From Ascaris suum (Eukaryota; Nematoda; Chromadorea; Rhabditida; Ascarididae), in contig CM024174.1 of assembly GCA_013433145.1 (NCBI GenBank), positions 9,828,336-9,892,335 of the forward strand: a stretch of 64,000 bases of DNA, in the 5' to 3' direction. Positions 1-13,460 of this stretch are shown piece by piece. How positions within the stretch are numbered: the stretch's first letter is position 1; every line of letters starts with the position of its first letter. A program made the translations under genes and the position numbers. The notes below the pieces were generated by a model. That model had not been told where the DNA came from and ran no database searches. It saw only the letters and a list, made by a program, of their open reading frames with translations.

Positions 1-479
1 ATAGAGTTTCATCCGAACGAACATTGGTTATTATCTAATGAATGAATTTGTGCATTTGCTTGCACTTTTATGCATGAACGTTTGTAGCCGTTTTATGTCA
101 GAAAGAGTCCTTTGAAAATTTATTACTTAGCTTGGAAGGAATTCATGAGGTGTTAGCACATCGAAATAGACAAGGACGTGCCAGTGATTCTTTCGATAGC
201 ACACGGAAAGTCGTGTTCTTCGACCTCTATAGGTGCAGTCCGAAGTTAATATTTCCTGGCAATATTGAAAACTTGTGTGAATCTTTTTTCAAGAAGTGTC
301 CATTAATTATTTGTTCCTCCAAATGTATTCAGTTTTCCTCTATGCCATCATTATCTTATCATTTGGAAAATAGCTTGCAGTCTTTTCCGATAGCCTATAC
401 ATTGCTATATTAAATTAGTTGCGAATTTGACGGAACGCTTCTTCATTAACTTATGTATACTAAAGTCTGGTGATGGTGA

Positions 480-621
<142 letters not shown>

Positions 622-3600
622 CAGAGTCAGTTCCCTACCTGCAGTACAATTTCTATGCTTACTGTGCTCTGTATGCACAACCCAGAAGGTTATATTCATC
701 GTCTGTATAGAACCAGCGCTATCTCCCGGACTTCAGCAGGAAGACAGCAGCATAGAGGAGGAAAGAGTGAATTCTTTCGTAACACTTAATTCAATACCTT
801 TGCAGTGCTTAAAAAAGTTTCATGTAAAAGTATTTGCGATTTGAACATTTGCGACAAAGCGCTGAATAAGGTGACATATGAATGCTACTCTATCCTGGAC
901 TGAATATTGCTGCACAAAAAAGAAAAGTTAAAGCCGATCTCTTCGTCTCCAGACTTTTGCAGTGGCGAGAGTTTGATGCACTTTCATTGTCGTAGTAGAC
1001 ATTCTCTTGTGTCAAAAATTTATTTTGATTTGCAACATGTGAATCCAGAACGGCGTCACTGAAAATTTCATGTTGCAGGTTCAATGGGCAGATTGCATTG
1101 TTCTGAACAGTTAAAGAGCGTTGTGCGCAGTGTCTGTAAAGAAAAGTTCTGAATTATTTTCTATTTCGGATGTAACGTTTCTATTCTGAGCGGTAGGGGT
1201 GCTCCATTCAAGGGTTCGGTCAACGCTTTAAAGGGCTTCTACTGCTTACGTTCCACGGTGTGGTGACAATGTTCAGCGAAAGCTGCTAACAGCCTCAGAT
1301 CACACGGAACAAACTCATAAGGTTTACTCTCACATCTTTTAAAGGGCATCGGTTGTGAGACTACAAGGTAACAGTGTTCGCTGCAAGTGCTCATCATTTT
1401 TTCTTAGCAATACTGTCATCACTGATTGCGGCTTAAATCGTCTGGAACGAAGCTATAGATATTTGACTTGCATGTTTTCAGCAATTTTGTTAGAAGCAGT
1501 GCAGTCATTGTCCACATACTGGCTGCAGACCTCGACAATTTTTTATTGGCGGCATTAACACACCACTTGAAACCTTTGAACACTGTAAGCCGAATTTGTG
1601 CACACTGAATGAGGTACAGTGATGCAGTCATCTTACATAGTAAGACTTTTTTTGAAGCAGTCTGAGTATTGATTGCATAGGCATTGATAGTTTCATTTTT
1701 TTTCTCTCCTACGAAGCAAACTGCCTTTATCAGCGATATTTTTGTCAAATCTGAAACTAAGCTGTTAGCGCCTGTTTAGCCGTTTCAACAAGAGGGGATT
1801 CAAAGCTGCTGTTCCCTGAAACACGAGTCTGAAAATAATGTTCATTTAAGCGGTAGCAAGGCATCAAACTTGTTACAGCTAGATGAAATAGCAGGTCCTA
1901 TGAGAAAAAGGGTTGCTGTCTCCCATTTTCATTTTTTCTGCCTTTCTGTCCCTTCTGTTGCTTTGTGTTCCTCCGTTTTTCTCCGTCTCTTTGTTTCTTT
2001 TTCTTCTAAGTAATGATGCATGAGTGCTACTCATGTTACTCGCTGCATTTTCGCTCTTTTTCTCATGGTTGTTAATACCGTTATGTTGCTTTTGATGTAT
2101 GGATTAAGGGGCTTCAGCTTACGTTCTCTTTGAAGGATTCAATGGGTTGACATTATGAGGAATATTTGTATATTAGTTATTGCCATATTACGCAAAGAAT
2201 AGTCACAATAACATTGCCAATATTTGATACAGTGATGCAAGTCGGTTTTTTCGTAGCATATGGAAAAAAAAAAAATAGCTGGAATGGCCTATCACATTTT
2301 GAGGATTTAAGAGTTTTATGTTCTACATGGAGAAAAAAATTCAAGCAGATCTAGTCGAATAGAATAGCTGTTGGTTCGCGCTTCATATGAGTATTCATAG
2401 TGCAAGAATGCGGATTCTTACAAGTGCGACCGCTCCATTCATCTCATCATTTCACCAACAACCTTTCGTATGGACAGTGGCATAACTCTTTGATGCACCT
2501 ACCAGGTCATTTGGACAGTTTGTCAGTGAACAGTTGAACAGCGTGAGTGCTGTTGAACAATGTCAGAATAATGGCGAGGTGTAATGTATCGACCTGATCT
2601 CGTAGCAAACGAACGGGCCCATCATGCCAACAAGAAGTTATTTGAATAGGAGCCCGCTGCTTCCAAACATTATTACGAAGATCTCGAAATTAACGAATGT
2701 GAGGAAATTAATGCACCACTTTAAAAAAAATTCTATGGGAAATTTTCGCGAACACAGTTGACCGCTCCCATGACTGACTGTTCAATCCCTCACTTCCTTA
2801 ATGCCTTGTGAAAGTAGCCTTTTACTGTTAAATGTGTTTTACGAAGAAATCCTCAGTCCCTCCCGAACTCTTCATGGCATTTCTCACCCTGACATATCTC
2901 CCTTATCGAAGGCACGAGTCCCCATTACAACGTTGGTGATGGTACATTTTGCTGCAATGAAACTACTATCGTTTTCGCTGTGACCAAGTCGGCCGGTTTG
3001 GTGAAGACTACCCTGTTCTCTTCTCGTTGCTGATAATATTCCATCACATCTCCTTTAGGCTCTATCACTGCATCACTCTGAGTGTACTACTCCAACAGTA
3101 TTTCCTATTAGCTAACTGTGCGGTATTTATTTTTACAGAACGCTGTGTACGCGCTTTCGTGAGCATTTTCAGACGAACTGAATGGAATGTGTTCAAATGA
3201 GTGAATTGAACGCTTTCAGATTGTAACTCTATGGAATTGACTGTATGTCCCGGTGAACGAATTGCCGAAATTCGACGCCCTTGTGGTCTTGAGAAAAAAT
3301 AACCGGCATTAGATTGATTGGAAGTTCGTTTCCACAACAAATTCCACAACTAACAATAGCGTCATTAATTCTTCTAGTGATATTTTCCTAAGCTTTCGAA
3401 TAGAAAATTCCCGTACCTTTGTGTACGTTGAATATTCAAATTTCGCTTTCTGTACAGCTGATTCTATCATCGTTGGCTTCTTAAATGTCGTCATTTGCGC
3501 ACATTCGGTTGTAGCGCTCTATGATTCGGGAGTACTTGACCGCTATACGCGAGGCGTCTGAGTCCTGACTTTCGATGAGATCTCCTCGCAGTTAAAAATG

Positions 3601-3899
3601 TGTCCACTTAAACTGATTGGGATTTATTATCATCCTCTCCTGCCAACCTCCTCGGAAAATCCAACACATTGGTCAAAGTCTTAAATGAATGCACAGTTAT
3701 CTCCATGCCGATGGTTATTCATTAAACAAAGCGTTCTGTTCATATGTCAGTCGTATCTACGAAGAGCTACAAAGCAGCGGCGTTCCAACACTTTCTACTT
3801 CATTCGATAGGATCATAGTACTTCTAGGCAGAAAAAACCCATAAGTTTATTAAATCACCTAACAACAGTTTGAAATTTCAAACTTTTTCAACGGTCCAA

Positions 3900-3900
<1 letters not shown>

Positions 3901-3984
<84 letters not shown>
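3901..3984. repeat. (AT)n microsatellite, 84 bp
   Basis: A pure AT dinucleotide run of 42 units in intergenic DNA. The Ile-Tyr frames that cross it on the minus strand are artefacts. Confidence 0.98.
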
Positions 3985-3985
<1 letters not shown>

Positions 3986-6900
3986 CTTCGGAATGTCCCA
4001 ATCTTAATATTGCCATGTTTCTCATTTGAGTTGCCTGACGTGATGACTTCTGAAGCCGAGTGCATTCGACCACTCTAATTCCCATCAATTCTCGAGCCGC
4101 CTCATTCACTTCTTCACGTTATGAGGGTGGGAAGTGCCGATATAAAACGATTTCGACTTTCATACACTGGGGTAAATGATAAGTTCAATCCGTTGTTTTT
4201 GGAAATATATTTGTTCTCCGTGTTGTCTCCCATTTCATTTCAATGAGGGGTCCGTTTTCCTTTCCCTCTATTATGTCTCCACTATTTTGAGAATCATTTG
4301 ATTCAAAAGTTCTGTCGCAGCAGTCAGAAATACAATCACTTAGACCCACTATGAAGAGTGCTTTCCATAGTGACAGAGCTAATCATCGACTCATCCTGCT
4401 GACGTCTATCCTATGCCGCATCTTCAAAAGCTTTCCTTATGAGTAAATCCTTTAATATCTGTTTGCGAACAATCTTTTCTCTCAAAATCATTGCCGTTTC
4501 ACTGTGATCAATTGCCTCTGAATTAGTTGTTCCGTTAATTTAATAAAGTGGATTCACCGTCTCCATAGCAGATATCCTGATTGTAAGTGTGTTCACTCTG
4601 CAGAAGCCTTTCACTCGATTCCCATCCATTTTCTAATAAGAAAGGTTCGTTCTCGGCGTATTTGTGGAAAATTGTCAACGACGCATTAAGGCTATATTGA
4701 CGCTCCAAAGTTCGCAGTGAGTTCTCAAAATGAGTCCACAATATTCCCGCCGAAGTCGATCTGTGGATTGCCTTCAAACCGCTCCCTTTTTTCGCGGCAC
4801 ATAACCGGACCGTTTACTACGAAACATTGAAGCTTTGTTGTATATTGGTCACGTCACACGGTATATGAGGCTTTCAAACGACGCAAATCAGCATGTTATA
4901 CTTGAGCACGCTCTCGCCCGATGCTTGCTTCACACCAATAATGGCGTTCGCTCGAATCACTTCGAAATGCTTCATTCTCGGCACCCTTGTACCTTCGGCA
5001 GTATTTAATAAGGCATACCATATTCATAGCACTGCGATACCAGTCTTCGAGTGCATCAAACACTCAGGCACCTTCATTGACGTTTCTAAAAGACCTAATT
5101 TCAAGAAAATATCACCATCATAGCTAAAAGCGCCGTTAACAAATCATGGCTACTTATGCGCATGTTGATGTGGCAATATTTTTTGTATTTGAAATTCCAT
5201 GTGCAATTTCATTGTGCTTTTCCTTCAACACATATCTGAACGCGATCATTGCAACCTTAATTTCGATTGGCTAAGTGCACTCTGATAAAGTAAACTGCGA
5301 AACGCACGCCGATAGGCTTGAGAAAATAACCTTCATATCGTTTAGATTCATAAAATTAAATACGACAATGCATGGTCTATGAGATGTAATTTCTTTACCC
5401 ACATTTTGATTTTCCCAGATATTTCTCACACAATCGAAATGAACATCATAAACCACATTAACGATGATTTGGTGATGATGCAAAGAATCAGATTTATGCA
5501 ATCCATTTCCTCCAACATCATATGATATATTCTTGTACAAAAGCATCCTTTCATTACATGCTTTCCTCTTCCAACTGCTTCCGCATTATTGTCATTTGTT
5601 CTCTCTATTCTTCATATGTGACATTTAGTTGTTCTTAGACTTCTTCCCATTCACAGAGGTATTATTTTTTGCTATTTCTCCCGCTCATTTCCTTTGCGTT
5701 TTTGAGATTTGTTGCCCACATTCCAATCTTTCAACTCGCGCCACAACGCTTATAAATCGCATTTCTAATAGGAATATTTGTGAAGGAGAATTTCAACTAT
5801 CAGGGATTCCCAGTGCTCTTGAAGACTCCAAGGTTTCCAGTTTTTTTTATCGTGAACGAGAGCACTCCTGAAACGGGCTGTTTGCGGCATGTTATTATCG
5901 TATGCCAACCAACGCTGCTAATCTCGGACATCTCTCTGCGTCCTGAAATTTCCTATACACAATTTTGAGGAGGTACCATTTTCTAGTTTTTGGGCCTAAA
6001 AAAACGCTGGAAAGACTCATGGAGACTATTTATCTTTCTTCAAAAGTTCAGAAAGATTCCTTATAAAACGAAGTTTTATGCAGAGGCAGAATGTACTGTT
6101 TAAGAAAACTGAAACGAACACATTAAGCTTGTAGACTAAGAAAAATCCTGGAGAAGAACCACATAGTATGTTATTACCATACACCAGTGACATCGTAGAC
6201 CTTGCGAAAAAGCTACGATCCGTGATGAGAGTACTTTGAAAAAAGTGATGAGGTTATTCTTTGATTATTTTTTTCAATGGTGCCACGCTTTCTTCGAAAA
6301 CGACCTTGACAAATAACGGATTGTAAGTATTTGTTAGCGAAAGTTTTCAACGATCGTCTCAACATCCACGTTTGCATGATTTCTACAGACGATTATATAG
6401 AAAGGAAAGTACATTGAGGTATCCGAATGAGCATGCTTGGATAAAATGACACTAATTAGAAATTCTATTGACTATTTCAAACGGCACTGTGCAGAAATAT
6501 TTTTCGATATCTATTCGATCAATTTTCATTCTACTGTAGCCAATCGCCGATCCAATTGAACATCCCCTGAACTTCTTTCTTCTGTCACGACCATTTTTTT
6601 AATCTTTTAATGGAGCGTGTGAACAACGCACTTTTGTAATATGCATTCCTCAATAGCGTTTGCAAGTGCTTTTAAAATAACCACTCGTATAGGCGTTGAC
6701 TACCAATTCCCCGTATATTTGGGAAGCGATAATGCCGTTGATACGTACGTATGAGCGATGGCAACCGTGCAGCATCTCATCTAAACATCGGCACAATGCA
6801 GAACAACACTTCACAATCAAAGGCTTCTAATGCATCGACCCTTACACATTTGTAAGCGTTGAACAACATTTTGCTGTTGGTGCCATGCAAAGGGTGAATA

Positions 6901-9315
6901 AATCAAGAAAAAAAAGTGCTGTTTATTGAAATTCGCAAAACTGTTTGTGCACTCCAGCAATTTTCCTTTGCATGAAAGCGAACTATGGCGACATCGCGCC
7001 CCTGCATGTGCTTATGCAAGTATATGTGTCTGTCTGTATTCTGTTATTTCAACTGCAGAACCGCAAATTCTAGAACGGTGAAATTTAATGGCTATAATGC
7101 GCACCATATATTTGCCCCTAGCAACGCCATTCACAATGATCGATTAGCTTGGACAGTAATGTGACGCACATTTAGAAGTGGGGAAATTTGCATGAATTTT
7201 ACGTCAGTCGCTTTTTCGTTTTACAGCGATTCGCTCACAGAAAAGCGAATGCTTTCGAAAAAATTCATGCGGGCAGTCGGATCAGCTGAAAGGTTGCAGT
7301 TGCATTCTGCTCATTTAGGTTCATTTTTCATTAGTAGCGAACGAAAATGACTGCTCTTAGGTGGACGGAGTGCGGAGGCATATCTTCAGCCAGTCTCTCG
7401 GACATTTTCCCAGTTGGTTTGTTTTACTGAGTCGTTTCACTGACCGTTTTATCAATATATGCTTCTTTCACTCAACACTTTTTTCCTATATGCGCGGCGT
7501 CGTATTCGTAACAAAACCTCTAACATACTCGGGCTCGTTTTCAGTGATCAGCAAGAAGAATAATTGCATAAGGTTTCAAAAATCTATCAGCAGGAAAGCT
7601 ATTAGCAAACTAATTACCGCCACGCATAGCACTTTGAGACACATCTATATAAAGGGTTATCGCTTGTTGTGCAGTCGACAAACGCTGGAGGTAATCTGGT
7701 ACCATTTTGATGCCTCGGAAGCAAACGGCTCAGAATTGTTCCCGGGAAACGTCACAAACTCTTAACTTATTCATAAGAATCATTGGATTCCTATTCAGTT
7801 TTATTTTAACTTGTTCAGACTAAAAGCATCTTGAAATACTGGGAGTTGTAATACGATTAGAAAATATATTTATGCAGTGTTGGTGGACATTGCAAATGCC
7901 AAGAACTGAATGAGATTTCCCAAAGATCAAATGGCGCAATTTTCAAGTTTACAGGAGGGGAAATTCGAAAACGTCTGGGACTGACATGGCATCAGAAATC
8001 GTCCTTATTCTGGGGTGTCATATTTTGAAGCCAATAGCAATTGGCATCTGAGGTGATTTTTGTCGTTATTTCTCATCGCTCAGTTCTGAAAGCAGTGGCA
8101 AACGCCGCAACATTGATATGCTATGCATGACATTTTTTTAAAACGCGCAATACAGATTCGCCATGAAAAATTCTCTCTCTCTTTGTGGGTTTTTAGCCTA
8201 TAACAGTTTCGGACATTCCGAAATAGCGGCTAATGCGCTCTTCATAAGGTGATTCGTTAGCTGCAGAAAAAAATTGAAGCATGAATATCCCATAGACTTG
8301 ACAAATCAGCAAACGTACGCCTCTTACTTTGCTATGTATACGGTACATGCGAATCGTTGATAGAATATACTTGGTCAATGAGATCAAGCACGGCACCCTT
8401 TAACAATGCCATAATTGTGCTGATTTTGCCCAATACTTAGTCACTGAGTCTTCATTGTGTGCTTCCTGCAAATTTTTTTAAAGACAGACGGGTTATCCCA
8501 ATGAAAAGTTTGGAGTGTTCTCGCGTCAGTGCAGTCAATCCAACTTGGTTGATGATCCTGCCACTGGAGATGATGCTCTTCTTGCAGGCAGTAGTGAGCA
8601 AAGCGCAAACGAAATGAACTTTTCAACTGTCGACCTTACTGTCGCATATTCTTGCAGCATTTTGGGAAGTACAGCAGCAACTTCTGGGCTTTTTTTCGCA
8701 TATGTCGAAATCGCAACACTTGCAACTAGTCTAGAAAAGGGACCGGTAAGCTTATCTCTATGAATTGCGCTGCTCTGACGTGACGTACACTCCAATTTCA
8801 CACTCTACATTGCAGACATTTGTATACAAATGTCGGAAGTCGAGAGAGGAGGTCCAATGTTTCTGAGTGCTCGAAAAAACAAACGTTGAAAAACAAACAC
8901 TAGCTGCGTTTTTATTGTAAGAAAAAATAATGTCAGGCAGCTTCTATGGAATATGTAAAAGATTTTCATTTTGAATGGCGAAAATTAAATTGAAAGAAGC
9001 TCTCAATCTGTTCTGTTGATGAGAGAGCCATAAATGCGTAACGGAAAGACAAACATGCTAAAATACTAGCGCTGTCTAATTGATCACTGTACTATGATCA
9101 CGGGTGAATCATAATCAGTGCGATAGATTAGATCATGTGTTCTCACAAGGGCCTGGAAAAAATAGTAGCGTGGTAGCTTCTTTCCTTTTCAGGTACAGCA
9201 AATGTACAGCCGTCGTGAATCCTGGCATCCGATCTGTCTTTGCTGCGAACATGAGACTAAGCAATGGAATTTCAACAGTTCAGCATAGTATTCTGCCGTA
9301 CTTTCAGAAAAATAC

Positions 9316-9338
9316 GGGGGGGGGGGTAGGGGGGGGGG
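9316..9338 (+). repeat. Split poly-G tract, G11-TA-G10
   Basis: Two guanine homopolymers of 11 and 10 bases are separated only by TA. This is exceptional in the surrounding AT-rich DNA. It could form a G-quadruplex on the + strand, or reflect a sequencing or assembly error in a homopolymer. Confidence 0.9.
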
Positions 9339-12300
9339 CTGCTCAAACACTGCGAATATAAATCTAGAAGTGAGTATTTCATGTGGCTGGTTTTTCTCAC
9401 CTTGGATGAATACAACTGTCAGCCCCATCTTTTGAACAAGCGTGCATCTAACTTAGAGGAAAACTGACATCCCGTTAGCCTGAAACCTTGAAGCTGCACA
9501 CTGCGGTTTTTCATGAAGAACTTTGAGAAGAAGTGGCACGTTGTGATATCAGAAGGCACTGACATATAAAAAGATGTTATTTGCATTGGTTATGTTGAAG
9601 CTTTCAATGTTGCATGGCAGACGAAGCCATAGGAAGAAATAAAGGCTTATGAGACAACCGGATTAGTTCTAAAATCATTTAAGTCGGTTTTTAAATAGAC
9701 CATTCAGGGTTAAGATGGATAAATCCACCTTCTGGAGTTGTGAATTTGATAAGATAAAAAGAGTACCTCAATGAAGTTTTTAGATCTTTGGTGTTCACAA
9801 TCTGTATTAATGATGTGCTCGACAGGCTGATCAACTTGAGATTTTTATTCTGGAATGATCTAAAATTTTTCATCCTCTGTATGTTTCTGCGGTCGAAGGA
9901 TACTTCCATACTCTCTAAGGTTGTCTATTTACAATTGCTTGGTTTCGAATGACCAAAGTCTAGTCAGTAGAGCTTTTCTGTCGAGAAGTATTTGCAACTA
10001 TTCATTGCAGCTCCAAACGTGGATACCTCCTGCCACTACATGCCTCCATTCACATGGCTTCGAACTATTGAGTGCAAGATTTAGTTGCTGAGATTCCCTC
10101 CAATCTACGCTGAAATTCCCATTGATCAGATAATTGAATAAAATGCTCAAGGTTTCGTTGTGATAACAGGAGTAGTGCAACATCAGTGCTAGGAGCATTA
10201 TTGAAAAGCCATCTTCTCGAGTATTGCTCTCCCCTTCTCCTTACTTTGATCCCCTCATGTTCGGTATCATCGACGACGAAAAGTTTCACACGTCCACGTT
10301 TTTAGTTTCATTCATTTGCTTTTGCTGCCGTGCACTTTCCCTTGTTCATTTTCGAATGAAGAGTTTACTAAGTTATAGTAGAGCGCAGAGGTTTTCGTTC
10401 CCATGAATCCTTCACCAGCGACTTTGAGCGTATGCATTACCTCAATCGAAATCCTTGGATAGCGGAAATATTCTGGAATGAGTATGAATGTTAAAATGAC
10501 TATCGATGAATGTTTTTTAAAAGTTTGCGTCTATCAACAAAAATATTAATTCGTGGTTTGGTAAGTCGTCGTTTAAACTGCCGACATACCACAGTGAATA
10601 GTGAATAACATATAAATTGACATTTTTATTGGCCACTCTGAGTGAATGGGATTGAGCCTTCTCATAAAGAGCTGACTCGTAAAAACGCTTTTATTAGGTG
10701 CATACATCGTTTTCATTGATTTTCGAGGCTGTCACTCAAACGCAACAATGTTCCCCATGCATAGCTCAACCACCTATGTAAAATACCTCTGTCTTACATG
10801 TTGTTTCGTATATCACTAGATCATCGAATCCGCTTTATCGAGCTCAACGCGATGGTCGTTAGCCAATCCTTATGGGCAACGAAGATGTGCAGAAGTGCAG
10901 AATTTAAGTGAAGAAATAATGCAATGTTTAGAACTCGATAACTTCACTAAGAACTTTTCACTGCCTCTGCAACAGACTGTTTTGCTCAACATATGCTAAC
11001 TTCTACCCCGTTAACTGAATCATGAACTCATATTATTCGTTTTCCACGTATTTCGAAACAAATCGTCTTATTCAGGAGAGTTCTTTCAGTGTTCCGACTG
11101 TCCGAAAAATGTTTTGTCAACCTTCTGATCAAATTTCTTGAGCTCTCTTGTCAAACAGATGGTCATCTGTACTTCTAGACTGCTTTAGGAGGGGTTATCT
11201 TCTCTATACGAGGATTCTGTTCATCCATAACTTGGCGCTTTTCAAGGTCAGGAGAGGGGTATTCTACACAATGATGAATATTTTTCTCACGTAAATGCAG
11301 TAGAATCACATGCGTTCGGGATAGTTTTCTGTGTCTCGCCTGAGGCTTTTGCTTTATGTATTTTTTTACTATTTTTCACTGCGCGATTTCGTGGCCGTTC
11401 TATACAAAACTTTGATGAGTTAGAGGTTTAGAATACACGTAATCGAACTTGTGCAGGGATAAGAGAGTCGAGTTGATCGTTTAGGAGGTGAACCTAGCTG
11501 ACGCAGCCCAAACGAGAAAGCCGAGGAAGCGCACAGTACCTTCACAGCTTAAGGTAGGCCGCCATAATCTTTAAATGACTTGTGAAAGGACGGACACAAT
11601 ATATCTTACATACTCAGTTTCGGGCATACTTCAGAAATGTTGGTGGATTAAATATCGAAGGCAGTGGGTTTGGAAAAAATTTGTTGTGGCCAAGAAAATG
11701 AAAGAAAGAAGAACAAACTCGCATTCAGCAAAATGCCTCCAACATCTGGGTTTCTGGCCGAAATTAGCCACTCGTTTAAGATCTTTAAGGTGAACGGTCC
11801 TCACAGGGAAGGTTATGATCAGCGTAGGCATCTATTATTGCAGGAAGAATCCGCTGTAAAACATCCGAGGCAAAAAAATTCTACAGCGAGCTATCCCAGA
11901 ACTCATCCCTGCGTGCATCATAAACAAGGTTAGGTGATTTGAGGGATTCACTCGTTCCCTCTCCCCCTCCTTCACCCTTCACCTTTACGAAGCTGAACAA
12001 CATGGACGTTATCACGTTGCGCGATGTGAACACCCGGTTGCCGTTAAGCCATCCGGAAAGCAATAATTTCATATGTCATGAGATTAATGCAGTTCTTGAC
12101 TAGCATCAAACCAGGTTGATCCACTTGTCATCATGGAGTTGGTGGCGGCTCACATGCGCTCTGCATTAGTTATTAATTGGAGCGACGCACTAGCAGCTTT
12201 GCCCCATTTTACGTCGGCTTCAACGAGCTACGTTTATTTATTAGCAATCGTCGAGTCACCAAACGATCACTGTTTCATCTCTTTTCTTAGCAACTTTCTA

Positions 12301-13390
12301 AACCAAACTGAATCTTTCGAATAGGATTATTGAAGATTTTGAAAATTTTATTGCTCAGACTGGTATCGGCTTTTTGCCGATGTGAAGTTTCACCTCGTCT
12401 TTCCTCTTAGATTCGCTTTTGCGAATTTCACATATTAATTAGGAGGTGAGGAGTTATTTATGCTGTCGAGAGCTCTTTTCATGACAAACAACAGTTGGCA
12501 AACAAAATCCATCTTCCTCCCCTCTCCCCTACTACCGTTCCTTTCGTTGGCACTACTCCCTCTTGTTAAATATTTTTTCAGCTGTACGTGTTGCGCGTTT
12601 TCTCATCCATTGTTGCTATATTCTCCTGCAGGTATCCATGCGGAGAACGTATTATGGCAAAGTCATGCCAATGCGTATGCAGGAGAAGCATGTGCATATT
12701 TGAATGTCTGCCTGCTCGGTACCTTGAAATCAGATGGCACATAGAGGTCAATCAGGATTGATATAATGCGTTCAGTAGTTGAACTCCGATTAGCAAAAAG
12801 ACTCAGAAAAATAGTACAAATATAGTAGTAGGCATTTGAATATGGCTGAAGTTAAAATAAGCTTTGCATCCGACCGGTCAACACTTCACACTAGCCGGTT
12901 CCTAAGACAAAGTGAGTTCTTTTGCAAAACATCTGCTCAGTTGAAATATGAATACGTTATTGAGCGTCTTTTATTGTTTGTTTATAATTTATAAATGTGG
13001 TTTATGCGATGAATGACTCCTTCAGCATATTTGTGGTTTGTTTCGTTTGTGACGTCGGCTTTCTCTTCCTATTTTTTAGCTTCATTTGGAATGAATCAAT
13101 GAAGAGAATTTCGTTTTCGCAAGTGGATTTAGACGTTTCCGCATAAGAAACCTTAATATCACATCATACTGGGGACGAATTTTTATTCAATGCTTTTGGG
13201 AGAATTACTGGATTATTGGATGCTTTGCGTTAGATATTACCACAGTCTTTGGATGGATATAATTCGGTTGCATTCGATCATATTTGCATTTGCCTTCATC
13301 TTAGTGGCAAATCAGCGTCGACATGATAATGGGCTATTTTCTCTTTAAAATTTGCAACTATGTATTACGTTGAATTGGTTTAGCAACAAG

Positions 13391-13460
13391 TCGCTAAATC
13401 TGCATTTAAAACGCACTTTGTGAGATTGGTCATGCACAAAGTGCGTCGCCTTCTTAGCGA
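13391..13460. repeat. Nested inverted repeat (70-nt fold-back)
   Basis: An inner pair of perfect 12-bp arms, acgcactttgtg (13411-13422) and cacaaagtgcgt (13435-13446), encloses a 12-nt loop. It is nested inside an outer 7-bp pair, tcgctaa (13391-13397) and ttagcga (13454-13460). The intervening bulges are 13 and 7 nt. It could be a remnant of a fold-back transposon or a small RNA hairpin; nothing else supports either. Confidence 0.75.

Noticed and set aside
7361..7765. 134-codon + strand frame
   Set aside because: No recognisable domain, non-ATG-like context, low-complexity hydrophobic composition and no splice-consistent neighbours.
8441..8801. Overlapping open frames on both strands suggesting a transposase fragment
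   Set aside because: No catalytic motif or terminal repeats were found; the frames are mutual shadows.
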